Assembly: GCF_000820085.1 (NCBI RefSeq)
Contig: NZ_CDBN01000021.1
Span: 62,001 to 126,000 of the forward strand
DNA length: 64,000 nt
From: Aeromonas sanarellii
GTDB taxonomy: Bacteria; Pseudomonadota; Gammaproteobacteria; Enterobacterales; Aeromonadaceae
Direction: 5' to 3'
Shown here in pieces: positions 10,570 through 19,325 of this stretch. A program made the translations under genes and the position numbers. The first letter of the stretch is position 1, and each line of letters opens with the position of its first letter. The notes beneath the pieces were generated by a model. The model saw nothing but the letters and a program-made list of their open reading frames with translations. It did not search any database and had not been told where the DNA came from.

Positions 10570-11652
10570 ATGAATCCCAAGGTTGCGGCGCGTCAGGCCA
10601 GGTTGCTCCAGATGCTGGAGAACAAAGAAGAGATCCGGATCGGGCGGGAGCGGGACTGTCCCTTGCCGCTGGCCCAGCTCATCAGGCTGACCGAGGATCA
10701 CCCGGCGGTGATCAGGGCCTATGGCCACGGACTCACCGCCGAGGTGTTTCATCTCAAGGTGGAGGGCCATCACTGGTGCCTGAAACGGTGCCGGCAGGAC
10801 TCCCTGGTGGCCAATGTGGACGGCAAGACCGCCTTTCTCACCGAGCTGGAGCGCCGCCGGGAGATCGAGTCCCTGCGGGAATTGCACCCCACCATCCTCG
10901 CCAACGTGGTCTGTACCAGCTTCGGCTCAGCCCGGGCCGGGGTGCTGGTCTCCCCCTGGCTGCGGGGCGAGCCGGTGCGCGAGCTCTGCAAGCGCAACCT
11001 GGCGCAGATGCTGGCGGTGGAGGCCGAGCTGGCACGCTGGGGCTGGTTTGACTGGGATCCGAGCCCGGGCAACCTGCTCGACGACGGTCAGCAGATCTCG
11101 GTGTTCGACTTTGGCTACATGTGGCCCTTCGATCCCCTGCACGAATTCAACTCCAACGGTCTCACCGACCCCGGCTTCCACGTGCCGGAGCGGCTCGAGA
11201 CCCGCACCCTCTCCGGGCTCTGGCTGGATGTGGCCGACCCCCTGCCGCTGTTTCGCCACTGGCGCGAGCTCTGCTTCGCCTGGGCGAAGGGGGAGCTGCA
11301 ATACCTGTCGCGAGAGGGGGCGAGCGCCCCCGTGCTGGCCCGCATGCAGGGGCTGGTGGGGGAGTGGAGTGCGGCGCTGGCAAGCGACGAGGCGCTGGCG
11401 GCCAACTGGTGGCGCGACATGTACCGCAGCCACCGGCTCGACATCCAGGACGATCTCAGCGGCAAGAGCTGCGGCCCGCTCACCCTGCGCCGCCTCGACT
11501 GGCTGGAGCTGGCGGTGCGGGATCACTTCCCGGCGCTTGCCGAGAACCTGGAGCACGATGAGGCCGGGCTCGGTCAGGCCGGTCTGTTGCAGCGGCTGGG
11601 GGGGCTGCGCGAGCAGATCCGGGCCAACCTGCTGCCGCCCGCGCGATCCTAG
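10570..11652 (+). CDS. kinase-fold protein of unknown substrate
   Basis: A 360-residue protein with kinase-like signatures. WDPSPGNLL resembles the catalytic loop Asp...Asn of aminoglycoside-phosphotransferase/RIO-type kinases, and it is followed after a short strand by VFDFGYM, resembling DFG. The N-terminal lobe has a glycine-containing AYGHGLTAEVFHLKV strand and a possible nucleotide-binding lysine in WCLKRC. The C-terminal half is helical and without a recognised domain. The ATG has GGAGG 7 bp upstream; an earlier in-frame ATG at 10444 is less likely. It could phosphorylate a sugar, a lipid or a protein; nothing nearby identifies the substrate. Confidence 0.6.
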   Translation: MNPKVAARQARLLQMLENKEEIRIGRERDCPLPLAQLIRLTEDHPAVIRAYGHGLTAEVFHLKVEGHHWCLKRCRQDSLVANVDGKTAFLTELERRREIESLRELHPTILANVVCTSFGSARAGVLVSPWLRGEPVRELCKRNLAQMLAVEAELARWGWFDWDPSPGNLLDDGQQISVFDFGYMWPFDPLHEFNSNGLTDPGFHVPERLETRTLSGLWLDVADPLPLFRHWRELCFAWAKGELQYLSREGASAPVLARMQGLVGEWSAALASDEALAANWWRDMYRSHRLDIQDDLSGKSCGPLTLRRLDWLELAVRDHFPALAENLEHDEAGLGQAGLLQRLGGLREQIRANLLPPARS

Positions 11653-11668
11653 GGCATACCTGAACGAC

Positions 11669-11697
11669 AAGAGGGGCGCCGCGGCGCCCCTCTTTGT
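11669..11697 (+). terminator. rho-independent terminator after the kinase-fold gene
   Basis: AAGAGGGGCGCC and GGCGCCCCTCTT are perfect arms with a two-base loop, followed by TTGTTG. It sits just 17 bp past the stop codon. Confidence 0.8.
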
Positions 11698-11811
11698 TGT
11701 CGGTCTCGTGGTGGCTCCAGAGAGGGAGGATGGATGTCCCTCAAGCCCCTGCTCCCGCGAGGGAAGCAGGGGGGCCCGCCAGGTTTGTCCAGGCCAGGAG
11801 AAGAGCGTTGC

Positions 11812-13164
11812 TCAGTCGAGCAGCTCCCGGTGCAGGCAGTTGACGATGTGGCCCGCCTCGTCCTCTTTCACCAGGAAGCAGAGGTTGTGGGCGCTGGCGC
11901 CGTAGCAGATCATCCGGATGTTGTGCTCGCGGATGGCGTCGAACACCTGGCTGCCCACCCCGGCCGCCTCGCTCATGCGGTTGCCAATGAGGGCCACCAG
12001 GGCGAAGCCGGTCTCCACCTCCACCTTGCACAGCTGGCCGAGCTCCGCCAGCACCTTGTCATTGAGGATGGGTTCGCCGTTGCTCTGGCTGCCGGTGTGA
12101 TCCAGGGTCAGCGATACGCTCACCTCGGAGGTGGTGATGAGATCCACCGAGATGCGGTGGCGGGCCAGGATGCCGAACACCTCGGCCAGGAAGCCGTAGG
12201 CGTGGAACATGTTGAGGCTGTGTAGGGTGACCAGCACCTGCTGGCGGCGCAGGGCCACGGCCCGGAACAGGGGATTGGTGCTGGTGCTGGCGCGGATCCA
12301 GGTGCCGCCGGCGGCCGGATCCCTGGCGGAGCCGACGAACACCGGGATGTCCTGGCGCAGGGCCGGTTGCAGGGTGGCCGGGTGCAGCACCTTGGCGCCG
12401 AAGGTGGCCATCTCCGCCGCCTCCACGAAGCTGATCTCGGGGATGGGGCGGGCCCGGGTGACCAGGCGCGGATCCGTGGTGTAGATGCCGGGGACGTCGG
12501 TCCAGATCTCTATGCTGCCTGCGTCCAGCGCCTCGGCGAGCAGGGCCGCGCTGTAGTCGGAGCCGCCGCGGCCGAGGGTGGTGGTACGGCCGTCGCCATC
12601 GGCACCGATGAAGCCCTGGGTGATGACGAGGTGGTCACCCAGCAGGGGGCCCAGCGTGGCTTGGCAGAGCGCGCGGGTCGCGGCGAGATCCACGGTGGCC
12701 TTGCCAAAGCGGCTGTCGGTGCGCAGCAGCTGGCGCGCATCCTGCCACTGGGCCTTGACGCCGCGCTGGTGCAGCAGCTCGGTGAAGAGGCGGGTGGACA
12801 TCAGCTCGCCGCAGGCGATGAGCCTGTCCGCAATCTCGGCGTCGGTGTGCTGGCAGGCCTGGCGAGCCATGGTGCGGATGTCGCCGAGCTGGGCGTGAAT
12901 GAGGGCGCTCACGTCGCTCGGGTTGCCGAGCGCGGTCAGGATGGCCTGCTGGATCCCGGTCAGCTTGTCGAGCAGGGTGTCCTGCCCGGCTTCGTCCAGT
13001 TCGCCCTGGGCCAGGCTCACCAGCAGGTTGGTGACGCCGGCGCTGGCGCTCAGCACCACCACCCGGGTCGCCGGATTGGCCAGCACCACGTCGGCGCAGT
13101 GGTTCATGGCCGCGGCATCGGCGACGCTGGTTCCGCCAAACTTGGCGACGTTGATGAGGTTCAT
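11812..13164 (-). CDS. lysC: aspartate kinase III, lysine-sensitive
   Basis: A 450-residue enzyme catalysing the first step of the aspartate pathway (aspartate to aspartyl phosphate), committed to lysine/diaminopimelate. The N-terminus VAKFGGTSVADAAAMNHCAD and VVLSASAGVTNLLV match E. coli LysC. GRGGSDYSAALLAEAL is the substrate/ATP-site block, and tandem C-terminal ACT domains (VTLHSLNMFHAYGFLAEVF onward) carry the lysine effector site. The ATG at 13164 has AGGAG upstream; a start six codons earlier is possible but less likely. The leader contains a lysine riboswitch, so expression should fall when lysine is plentiful, on top of feedback inhibition. Confidence 0.95.
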   Translation of the reverse strand: MNLINVAKFGGTSVADAAAMNHCADVVLANPATRVVVLSASAGVTNLLVSLAQGELDEAGQDTLLDKLTGIQQAILTALGNPSDVSALIHAQLGDIRTMARQACQHTDAEIADRLIACGELMSTRLFTELLHQRGVKAQWQDARQLLRTDSRFGKATVDLAATRALCQATLGPLLGDHLVITQGFIGADGDGRTTTLGRGGSDYSAALLAEALDAGSIEIWTDVPGIYTTDPRLVTRARPIPEISFVEAAEMATFGAKVLHPATLQPALRQDIPVFVGSARDPAAGGTWIRASTSTNPLFRAVALRRQQVLVTLHSLNMFHAYGFLAEVFGILARHRISVDLITTSEVSVSLTLDHTGSQSNGEPILNDKVLAELGQLCKVEVETGFALVALIGNRMSEAAGVGSQVFDAIREHNIRMICYGASAHNLCFLVKEDEAGHIVNCLHRELLD

Positions 13165-13254
13165 TGCATACTCCTGTCTCAAGGTGAAAATCCGGTTTCA
13201 TCGGGCAAAAGAGAGGAGGAGGCAAAAAATGGCAGGAAAACGTGAGGATCCCGG

Positions 13255-13488
13255 CCAGAAGCACTCCACCCGTGGTGCCCATCCCGCAAGGATCCTGCTG
13301 GATGCCTGTGGGATGCACACGACCGATGACAACCCGGGGGATTCAGCCCCCGCAGCCGACGTGGCGGTGTCCAGTCACTCGCCTCGTCTCGGCGCTGCTC
13401 CCCCTGACCCAAGTTCACCGGATTCTGGTGTCCTCCCTTGGGCTGCCTGGGCAGCGCTCCTCTTCTGGTGCCACCCTGGGGTGGCGTA
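13255..13488 (-). ncRNA. lysine riboswitch (L-box) in the lysC leader
   Basis: Read on the minus strand, this leader matches the E. coli lysC lysine riboswitch block by block. CCAGAAGAGG opens the element. AGCGCTGCCCAGGCAGCC follows, then GGGGGAGCAGCGCCGAG, the stem closing with GTGACTGG, and the diagnostic GGGGGCTGAATCCCCCGGG hairpin followed by TTGTCA. Near the 3' end, GGTGGAGTGCTTCTGG can pair back with CCAGAAG at the 5' end, the same alternative pairing that E. coli uses. The distal part runs to about 90 bp before the lysC ATG. Control by lysine binding is inferred from the family. Confidence 0.9.
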
Positions 13489-13494
13489 CATGTA

Positions 13495-13524
13495 CAAATA
13501 CCCTGCACTGGATTGCACTGTCAA
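13495..13524 (-). promoter_or_regulatory. lysC: putative sigma-70 promoter of lysC
   Basis: TTGACA (complement of 13519-13524) and TATTTG (complement of 13495-13500) are spaced by 18 bp on the minus strand. They would start transcription within a few bases of the riboswitch 5' end. The -35 is perfect and the -10 is poor. Confidence 0.5.
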
Positions 13525-13578
13525 TCGAGTTTGTAAAAAAGTACACAATTGACGGCAACCAGACACAAGATCAACAAG

Positions 13579-14916
13579 TTACGAAATGGTCTTGGACAAA
13601 ACCTTGGAGCGGCGCTGCCAGTTGTAGAGGCGCTGGCGCGCCACCGGCAGATCCTCCACCTCCAGGGGATCGAAGCCCCGCTCCCGGAACCAGTGGATGG
13701 AGCGGGTAGTGAGCACGAACAGGCGGCGGATGCCGAGCCGCTTGGCCCGCTCGGCCACCTTGGCGATCAGGGTGTCGCCCCGGTTGGAGTTGCGGTACTC
13801 CGGGTGAATGGCGACGCAGGCCATCTCGGCCATCGCCTCCTCCATAAAGCAGTAGAGGGCGGCGCAGCCGATGATGAGGCCGTCGCGCTCTATGATGGTG
13901 AACTTGTCTATCTCCATCTCCAGCTGCTCCCGGGAGCGGCGCACCAGTATGCCTTCCTCCTCCAGGGGGCGGATGAGATCCAGGATGCCGCCGATGTCCT
14001 CTATGGTGGCGGCCCGCGCCCGCTCGGCGCTTTCGCGCACTATCTGGGTGCCGAGGCCCTCGCGGCTGAACAGCTCCTGCAGCATGGCGCCGTCATCCTG
14101 ATAGCTCACCAGGTGGGAGCGGGGCACGCCACCCCGGCAGGAGGCGATGGCCGCGCGCAGGTAGCGGGCGGTGCCGGACATCTCTTCCCCCGCCTGCTCC
14201 AGCTCCGCCAGCAGCTCCTCGGCCTGCTCGGGGAAGAGCTCGGAGATGGCCTCTCCGTGTCTGTCCATGACCCCCTGGGTGCTGCTGAAGCAGATGAGCT
14301 TGTCCGCTTTCAGATCCACCGCCACCCGGCGGGCTACCTCTTCCGAGCTCAGGTTGAAGCTCTCGCCGGTGACCGAGCAGCCGATGGGGGAGATGAGCAC
14401 CAGGCCATGCTGATCCAGCTGGCGGGTGATCCCCTCCACGTCGATGCGCCGTACCCGGCCGCTGTGGCAAAAATCGATGCCGTCGTCGACCCCCAGCGGT
14501 TGGGCGGTGACGAAGTTGCCGCTCACCACGCTGATGCGCGCCCCCTGCATGGGGGTGTTGGCCAGCCCCATGGAGAGCTGGGCCGTGATGTCGTATTGCA
14601 GACCGCCGCACACCTGCTTGATGATGGCGAAGCTCTGGTCGTCGGTGACCCGGACCCGCCTGTGGTACTGGGCCTGGATGCCGGCGCGGGCCAGGGCCTC
14701 GTCATTTTGCGGCCGCGAGCCGAACACCAGCACCAGGCGAATGCCGAGGGTCTGCAGCAGGGCGATGTCGCTGACGATGTTGGCAAAGTTGGGGTGGCAG
14801 ATGGCTTCCCCGCCGATCATCAGGACGAAGGTGGCACCCCGATGCACGTTGACATAGGGGGTGGACTGCCGAAAGGCATGGACCAGGCTGGGTTCGCGTT
14901 CACGCACGTGTTTCAT
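13579..14916 (-). CDS. argA: N-acetylglutamate synthase
   Basis: A 445-residue enzyme for the first step of arginine biosynthesis (glutamate plus acetyl-CoA). The N-terminal amino-acid-kinase-like domain carries [34 protein letters not shown] and [13 protein letters not shown]. The C-terminal GNAT domain starts near [19 protein letters not shown] and includes [17 protein letters not shown] and [17 protein letters not shown]. All of this is close to E. coli ArgA. The ATG at 14916 aligns with the E. coli start. A TTG nine codons earlier would lie upstream of the predicted transcription start, so it was rejected. The promoter is overlapped by an ArgR site. Confidence 0.95.
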   Translation of the reverse strand: MKHVREREPSLVHAFRQSTPYVNVHRGATFVLMIGGEAICHPNFANIVSDIALLQTLGIRLVLVFGSRPQNDEALARAGIQAQYHRRVRVTDDQSFAIIKQVCGGLQYDITAQLSMGLANTPMQGARISVVSGNFVTAQPLGVDDGIDFCHSGRVRRIDVEGITRQLDQHGLVLISPIGCSVTGESFNLSSEEVARRVAVDLKADKLICFSSTQGVMDRHGEAISELFPEQAEELLAELEQAGEEMSGTARYLRAAIASCRGGVPRSHLVSYQDDGAMLQELFSREGLGTQIVRESAERARAATIEDIGGILDLIRPLEEEGILVRRSREQLEMEIDKFTIIERDGLIIGCAALYCFMEEAMAEMACVAIHPEYRNSNRGDTLIAKVAERAKRLGIRRLFVLTTRSIHWFRERGFDPLEVEDLPVARQRLYNWQRRSKVLSKTIS

Positions 14917-14941
14917 TCCATAAAAAAGCAGCAATTTGCTC

Positions 14942-14969
14942 AATATATGAAAATTAATTCACAAATCAA
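14942..14969 (-). promoter_or_regulatory. argA: argA promoter with overlapping ArgR (ARG) box
   Basis: On the minus strand TTGATT (complement of 14964-14969) and TATATT (complement of 14942-14947) are spaced by 16 bp. The spacer is an ARG box, TATGAAAATTAATTCACA on the plus strand at 14946-14963, which differs from the consensus WNTGAATWWWWATTCANW at one position. A weaker second half-matching box lies at 14967-14984, three bases further upstream, the usual tandem spacing. ArgR with arginine bound should block polymerase here. Confidence 0.8.
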
Positions 14970-15160
14970 GACTAAATATTGCATTAGTGATTTTTTGCCG
15001 TGATTTTGACCAGGGGGAGGGAGAGGGGCCGCGAGGGGCACCGGAGGGCGGCCCTCGCCGCGGGAGGCCGCCCTCGGTTGATCCGGGCTAGGAACCTGTT
15101 ATCTTCGGTGTTCCTTTTCGTCAGCCGCATCGCGCGGGGTTTTATACAAGGACAGGGCAT

Positions 15161-15793
15161 ATGGAGCAGATTATTTCACCGGCAGAGGCCCTGCCGGGAC
15201 GGCGGGAAGCGCTGGAGATTGGCCAGCAGCACGCGGTAAACGGTCATCCGACCCAGGGGCCCTGGCCCGAGGGGATGGAGCTGGCCTGGTTTGGCATGGG
15301 GTGTTTCTGGGGCGTCGAGCGGCTGTTCTGGCAGCAGCCCGGGGTCTATTCCACCGCCGCCGGTTATCAGGGGGGGCTGACCCCCAACCCCACCTACAAG
15401 GAGGTGTGCAGCGGGCTGACCGGCCACGCCGAGACGGTGCAGGTGGTGTTCGATCCCAGGGTCATCGGCTATGGGGATCTCATCAAGCTGTTCTGGGAAC
15501 ACCACGATCCGGCCCAGGGGATGCGCCAGGGCGGCGACATCGGCACCCAGTACCGCTCGGTGATCTTCTATGCCGACGAGAGCCAGGAGGCTATCGCCCA
15601 GCAGAGCCTGGCCGCCTACCAGCAGGCCATGACGGCGAGCGGTGACGGGCGCACCATCACCACCCGCATCCTGCCGCTGGCGCCCTTCTACTACGCCGAG
15701 GATTATCACCAGCAGTATCTGGAGAAGAACCCGGAAGGCTATTGCGGTCTGGGGGGCATAGGCGTCTGCCTGCCGCCCAGCCTCAATCGCTGA
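15161..15793 (+). CDS. msrA: peptide methionine (S)-S-oxide reductase
   Basis: A 210-residue repair enzyme that reduces the S epimer of methionine sulfoxide in proteins. The catalytic motif GCFWG is present (Cys48). Other family blocks are [49 protein letters not shown] and [20 protein letters not shown], the last carrying a recycling-cysteine candidate. The length and N-terminal extension match E. coli MsrA. The ATG has AAGGA upstream. It is a single-gene unit with its own terminator. Confidence 0.95.
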   Translation: MEQIISPAEALPGRREALEIGQQHAVNGHPTQGPWPEGMELAWFGMGCFWGVERLFWQQPGVYSTAAGYQGGLTPNPTYKEVCSGLTGHAETVQVVFDPRVIGYGDLIKLFWEHHDPAQGMRQGGDIGTQYRSVIFYADESQEAIAQQSLAAYQQAMTASGDGRTITTRILPLAPFYYAEDYHQQYLEKNPEGYCGLGGIGVCLPPSLNR

Positions 15794-15807
15794 GGCGTCG
15801 TCGCGCA

Positions 15808-15840
15808 ACACGGGGCCAGCTGGCCCCGTGTCACATTTTT
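15808..15840 (+). terminator. rho-independent terminator of msrA
   Basis: ACACGGGGCCAG and CTGGCCCCGTGT form a perfect palindromic stem, followed by CACATTTTT. Confidence 0.8.
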
Positions 15841-15873
15841 GAAAGAAGGGTGAAATAAATATCGAGAAAATAC

Positions 15874-16036
15874 TGTCTGGCGGGGAACTAAACTGAACCA
15901 GGGCTGACCAACAGGTTAGCTACCATGGATGGAAGCCAAGACCAGACACCTTTGTTGCTCCGATATTCATTCAACTGACAAGCGCGATGAATTGACAATG
16001 CTAGCAAGCAGGGCTGCCCGATGAGGCGGCCCTTTT
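15874..16036 (+). ncRNA. candidate structured small RNA
   Basis: No protein-coding frame is convincing here, but the plus strand folds in an ordered way. TGTCTGG (15874-15880) pairs with CCAGACA (15942-15948). This encloses an 8-bp stem GGCTGACC/GGTTAGCT (15902-15909 and 15914-15921, two wobbles). ATTCAT (15965-15970) pairs with ATGAAT (15987-15992). The stretch ends in a terminator-type hairpin GGGCTGCC/GGCGGCCC (16011-16032) with TTTT. The msrA terminator lies just upstream and the genes to the right are on the other strand, so an independent transcript is the simplest reading. I recognise no known family, and no strong promoter is visible. Confidence 0.5.
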
Positions 16037-16094
16037 CATTGGCGTCTCGCCTCATTGGCGTCTCGACGCGGCACGGACGAGGGGCGGGAAGGGC

Positions 16095-16430
16095 CTAGCC
16101 TATGGTGTTGTCGAACAGGTTCTTGATGAGACTGATGAACTCGTCGAGGAAGGCGTGCTGGGCCGGGGTGGGGGCGCGCAGCCAGACGGCGGAAAGCACC
16201 TCCTCCAGATCGGCCACCACGGCGTCGGCTTCCTGCATGATCATGAAACGCACCTTGGGATCGAGCTGGGGATTCTGCTCGCAGATGGTCATCAGGTTCT
16301 CGGCCACCCGGCCGCTCACCAGATCCTCGATGGTCTGGGTGCCGCTGCCCTGCTGCTGGCTCTCGAACAGACCCAGACTCTCTACCAGATACTCGACCAG
16401 CGCTATGTAGCCGTCGCTCTCTACCACCAT
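16095..16430 (-). CDS. DUF3802 family protein
   Basis: A 111-residue, acidic, probably helical cytosolic protein. It starts MVVESDGYIALVEYLVESL and ends with AFLDEFISLIKNLFDNTIG, which I match from memory to the DUF3802 family of Vibrio and Aeromonas. The function is unknown. It is the last gene of a three-gene leftward run with the MmcQ/YjbR-like and GNAT genes; the gap to the GNAT stop is 12 bp. Confidence 0.7.
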   Translation of the reverse strand: MVVESDGYIALVEYLVESLGLFESQQQGSGTQTIEDLVSGRVAENLMTICEQNPQLDPKVRFMIMQEADAVVADLEEVLSAVWLRAPTPAQHAFLDEFISLIKNLFDNTIG

Positions 16431-16442
16431 GATGGCTGCCTT

Positions 16443-16982
16443 CTATCCATTGCCTTGAGGAAATGGTGCGTATTTTAGTGGCTGCCCCCCGCTTGGCAAG
16501 CGGCAGTAGAGGCGATGGCGGATAAAACGGACGCCGCCCCGCTCCACGGTTTCCAATCCGGCCAGCTCGAAGCCGTGGCGCAGGAAGAGGGCGAGGCTGA
16601 AGGCGCTCGCCTCCGTGGTCAGAAGAGACAACCCAAGCCGGACGGCGCCCTGAAGCACCGTCTCCAGCAACTGGGTGCCGAGCCCCTGGCGCTGGTGATC
16701 CGCGCTCACGTAGAGCAGGCTGAGATGGCCGTCGTCGCTCAGGGTAGCAAAGCCGAGGGGGAGGGGGCCTGTCTGGGTGAGCTCTTCGATGACCCAGCCG
16801 TGATGCTCGCGCAGCTGGCTCACCAGCCCCGGATGATGGGCTCCCAGGGCCCATTGCTCCACCTGCTCCGGGCTGTAGTGTTCGGGGCCCAGGCGGCGCA
16901 CCGACTGCTCGAACAGGGTCAGCAGTGCAGGAAGGTGCTGCTCGTTCAGGGGGACAATCCGCCTCTGTCGCGTCGCTGGCAT
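16443..16982 (-). CDS. GNAT family N-acetyltransferase
   Basis: A 179-residue acetyl-CoA-dependent acetyltransferase. The coenzyme-binding motif A reads LYVSADHQRQGLGTQLLETV, with the Q/RxxGxG/A core. FSLALFLRHGFELAG is the usual motif B region near the C-terminus. The substrate is unknown. The gene starts 4 bp after the stop of the MmcQ/YjbR-like gene, so the two should be translated from one message. Confidence 0.85.
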   Translation of the reverse strand: MPATRQRRIVPLNEQHLPALLTLFEQSVRRLGPEHYSPEQVEQWALGAHHPGLVSQLREHHGWVIEELTQTGPLPLGFATLSDDGHLSLLYVSADHQRQGLGTQLLETVLQGAVRLGLSLLTTEASAFSLALFLRHGFELAGLETVERGGVRFIRHRLYCRLPSGGQPLKYAPFPQGNG

Positions 16983-16986
16983 CCCG

Positions 16987-17358
16987 CTACCCTGCCTGAC
17001 CGGATGATGCCGGCGCCTGGGGCCGCCTGGCTTTGGGCAGACCCGCCACCACCCGCTCGTAGGAGTGGACTATCCAGCCCTGCCAGAGATCGTCCGGCAG
17101 GCTCTCCCTCAGGGTCACGGTGTTCCAGTGCTGCTTGTTCATGTGCCAGCCCGGTTTGACCTCGGGATGGATCTCCCGCAGCAGCAGGGCGAGCTCGGGT
17201 TCGCACTTCAAGTTGATGGAGAGCGGCTCGGCCTGCCAGTCCACCAGGGCGAACATCTTGCCGGCGATGCGATAGACCAGGATCTCCGGGCCGAAGGGGG
17301 TGTCCTCGGTGGCGCCGGGCTGGCTGAGCAAAAATTCACGCAATTGCACGAGTGTCAT
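16987..17358 (-). CDS. MmcQ/YjbR family protein
   Basis: A 123-residue protein of the MmcQ/YjbR group, named for a DNA-binding-like double-wing fold; the role is not established. Family features are the FLLSQPGATEDTPFGPEILV opening, the KMFALVDW strand, and the GWHMNKQHWNTVTL block followed by a conserved YERVVAGLPK end. The ATG has GGAG 8 bp upstream. It is first of the run leading to the GNAT and DUF3802 genes. Confidence 0.85.
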   Translation of the reverse strand: MTLVQLREFLLSQPGATEDTPFGPEILVYRIAGKMFALVDWQAEPLSINLKCEPELALLLREIHPEVKPGWHMNKQHWNTVTLRESLPDDLWQGWIVHSYERVVAGLPKARRPQAPASSGQAG

Positions 17359-17465
17359 GGAGGACTCCGCTCTGGTCCGATCATGGAGGAAGCATGTTCA
17401 CCGGGGTGAGCCATCTGTTAATATGCGCGGCGAGTATACCCCCCATCACCCCGGGAGCCCATGAG

Positions 17466-18263
17466 ATGTTGTACCACAAGACCTTTGAACTGGGTCCCGA
17501 TCGGGATTGGGTGGTGTTCGTGCACGGAGCGGGCGGCAGCTCCTCCATCTGGTTCAAGCAGCTGCGCGCCTACCGGGAGCACTTCAACGTGCTGTTGCTG
17601 GACTTGCGCGGCCACGGCCAGTCGAACCAGCTGCAGCAGGTGGTGAAGGGCCATTACAGCTTCCGGGCGGTGACCGAGGACATCCTGCGTCTGCTGGATC
17701 ACCTGCGCATCCCCCATGCCCACTTCGTCGGCATTTCGCTCGGTACCATTCTCATCCGCCACCTGGCGGAGCTCTGCCCCGAGCGGGTCAAGAGCATGGT
17801 GCTGGGCGGCGCCATCCTGCGCCTCGATATCCGCTCCCGGGTGCTGGTGCAGCTGGGTCGCCTCGGCCAGCACATCCTGCCCTACATGTGGCTCTACCGC
17901 CTGTTCGCCTTCATCATCATGCCGCGCCAGCACCATCAGGAGTCCCGCAACCTCTTCGTGCGCGAGGCCAGAAAGCTGTGCCAGAAAGAGTTCAAGCGCT
18001 GGTTCCGCCTCGCCACCGAGGTGAATCCCCTGATGCGTTATTTTCGCGAGCGGGCCCTGCCCATTCCCACCCTCTACGTGATGGGGGAGGAGGATCACAT
18101 GTTCCTCGCCCCGGTGCGCGAGCAGGTGGCCCGGGACCCCTTCAGCCGGCTCGAGATCATCGAGAAGTGCGGCCACGTCTGCAACGTGGAGCAGCCGGAG
18201 CTCTTCAACCGCCAGTCCCTGGCGTTTCTCTCCCGCCAGGCGGGGACACAGCCTGCCACCTGA
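17466..18263 (+). CDS. alpha/beta hydrolase
   Basis: A 265-residue alpha/beta-hydrolase-fold enzyme. The oxyanion-hole motif FVHGAGGSSSIW and the LLLDLRGHGQSN block are near the N-terminus. The nucleophile elbow reads VGISLGT, a GxSxG-type site with Ser as nucleophile. The acid is probably in VMGEEDHMF and the catalytic histidine in EKCGHVCNVEQPELF. A hydrophobic, basic lid region (YMWLYRLFAFIIMPRQHHQ) could touch membranes. The ATG at 17466 has GGGAG upstream and begins MLYHKTFELG. It is transcribed divergently from the MmcQ/YjbR-like gene. The substrate is unknown. Confidence 0.8.
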   Translation: MLYHKTFELGPDRDWVVFVHGAGGSSSIWFKQLRAYREHFNVLLLDLRGHGQSNQLQQVVKGHYSFRAVTEDILRLLDHLRIPHAHFVGISLGTILIRHLAELCPERVKSMVLGGAILRLDIRSRVLVQLGRLGQHILPYMWLYRLFAFIIMPRQHHQESRNLFVREARKLCQKEFKRWFRLATEVNPLMRYFRERALPIPTLYVMGEEDHMFLAPVREQVARDPFSRLEIIEKCGHVCNVEQPELFNRQSLAFLSRQAGTQPAT

Positions 18264-18287
18264 CTCCAGGCGTTGCCGCGAGCCTGC

Positions 18288-19193
18288 TCACACGAAGTAG
18301 TGGGCGATGTCGAGGTAGCGCTGGCGGATATGCTCGATAAGCAACCTTATCTTGCGCGGCGGCTGGCGGGTGAAGGGGTAGACGGCGTAGATCCCGAGCT
18401 TCTTGCCCACCCGGTCCGGAAACAAGTCCACCAGATCTCCGTTCATCAGGTCGTGATAGACCAGACAGCGCGGCACGTAGACGATGCCGCGCCCCCCCAG
18501 CGCCGCCTTGCGCAGGGCCCCGGCGTTGTCAGTGGAGAAGCTCCCCGACACCGACACCAGGTAGTTGCCATCTTCCCCCTTGAAGGCCCACTCCGAGGCC
18601 CCCGTGCTCTGGTAGGCGTAGCGCAGGCAGTTGTGGGTGAGCAAGTCTGACGGCTCGCGCGGCGCCCCGAAGCGACGCACGTAGGCGGGGGCAGCGCAGA
18701 TCACCCACTGGGAGTCGAGGATGTGGCGGGCAATCAGGCTCGAATCATCCAGATAGCCGGTGCGAATGACCAGATCGAACCCCTCTTCCACCAGATTGAC
18801 GAAGCGGTTGTCGAGCGACATCTCCACCGTGAGCCCGGGGTGCTGCTGGCAAAAATCGGCCACGGCGTCGGCGAGCAGCAGCTCCCCCGAGATGGTGGGC
18901 ACCGACATCCGCACATGACCGCTCACCTTTTCACCGAATCCCGCCACCGCATCGAAGGCGTCCAGTGCGGCGGCCTTCACATTTTTGGCACCCTGATAGA
19001 GCTCCTTGCCCGCCTCGCTCAGGGTCAGCCGGCGGGTGGTGCGATAGAGCAGCTGCACCCCGAGTTCCTCTTCCAGGCGCCCAATCCGTTTGCTAACCAC
19101 TGAATTTGTCAGGGAATTTTGTTCGGCCACCTTGCTGAAGGAGCCTGCCTCCACCACCTGGGCGAAGAGAATGAGGTCGTCGGTACTGGCCAT
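18288..19193 (-). CDS. LysR family transcriptional regulator
   Basis: A 301-residue regulator. The N-terminal winged helix-turn-helix is clear (LILFAQVVEAGSFSKVAEQ, then SVVSKRIGRLEEELGVQLLY and TTRRLTLSEAG), followed by a substrate-binding-like effector domain. The ATG at 19193 gives MASTDDLILFAQ; the frame is open 24 codons further upstream without family similarity. It is divergent from the lactate permease gene, with 132 bp between the two starts. The usual inference is that it controls the lactate operon, but the ligand is not visible from sequence. Confidence 0.88.
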   Translation of the reverse strand: MASTDDLILFAQVVEAGSFSKVAEQNSLTNSVVSKRIGRLEEELGVQLLYRTTRRLTLSEAGKELYQGAKNVKAAALDAFDAVAGFGEKVSGHVRMSVPTISGELLLADAVADFCQQHPGLTVEMSLDNRFVNLVEEGFDLVIRTGYLDDSSLIARHILDSQWVICAAPAYVRRFGAPREPSDLLTHNCLRYAYQSTGASEWAFKGEDGNYLVSVSGSFSTDNAGALRKAALGGRGIVYVPRCLVYHDLMNGDLVDLFPDRVGKKLGIYAVYPFTRQPPRKIRLLIEHIRQRYLDIAHYFV

Positions 19194-19325
19194 ATTTGTC
19201 GATTTTAGGAATGAATGTTGTTCATTATTTCCATATATCGCGAAAAAGGAACAGGGTAAGGTCACGTTCGCTTAACAAAACAACAACAAGGTGCGCCCGT
19301 CGCACGACCTCTGGACAAGGATGCA

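Noticed and set aside
11743..11772. Terminator for lysC
   Set aside because: CCCCTGCT/AGCAGGGG forms a stable hairpin, but no U-tract follows on the minus strand.
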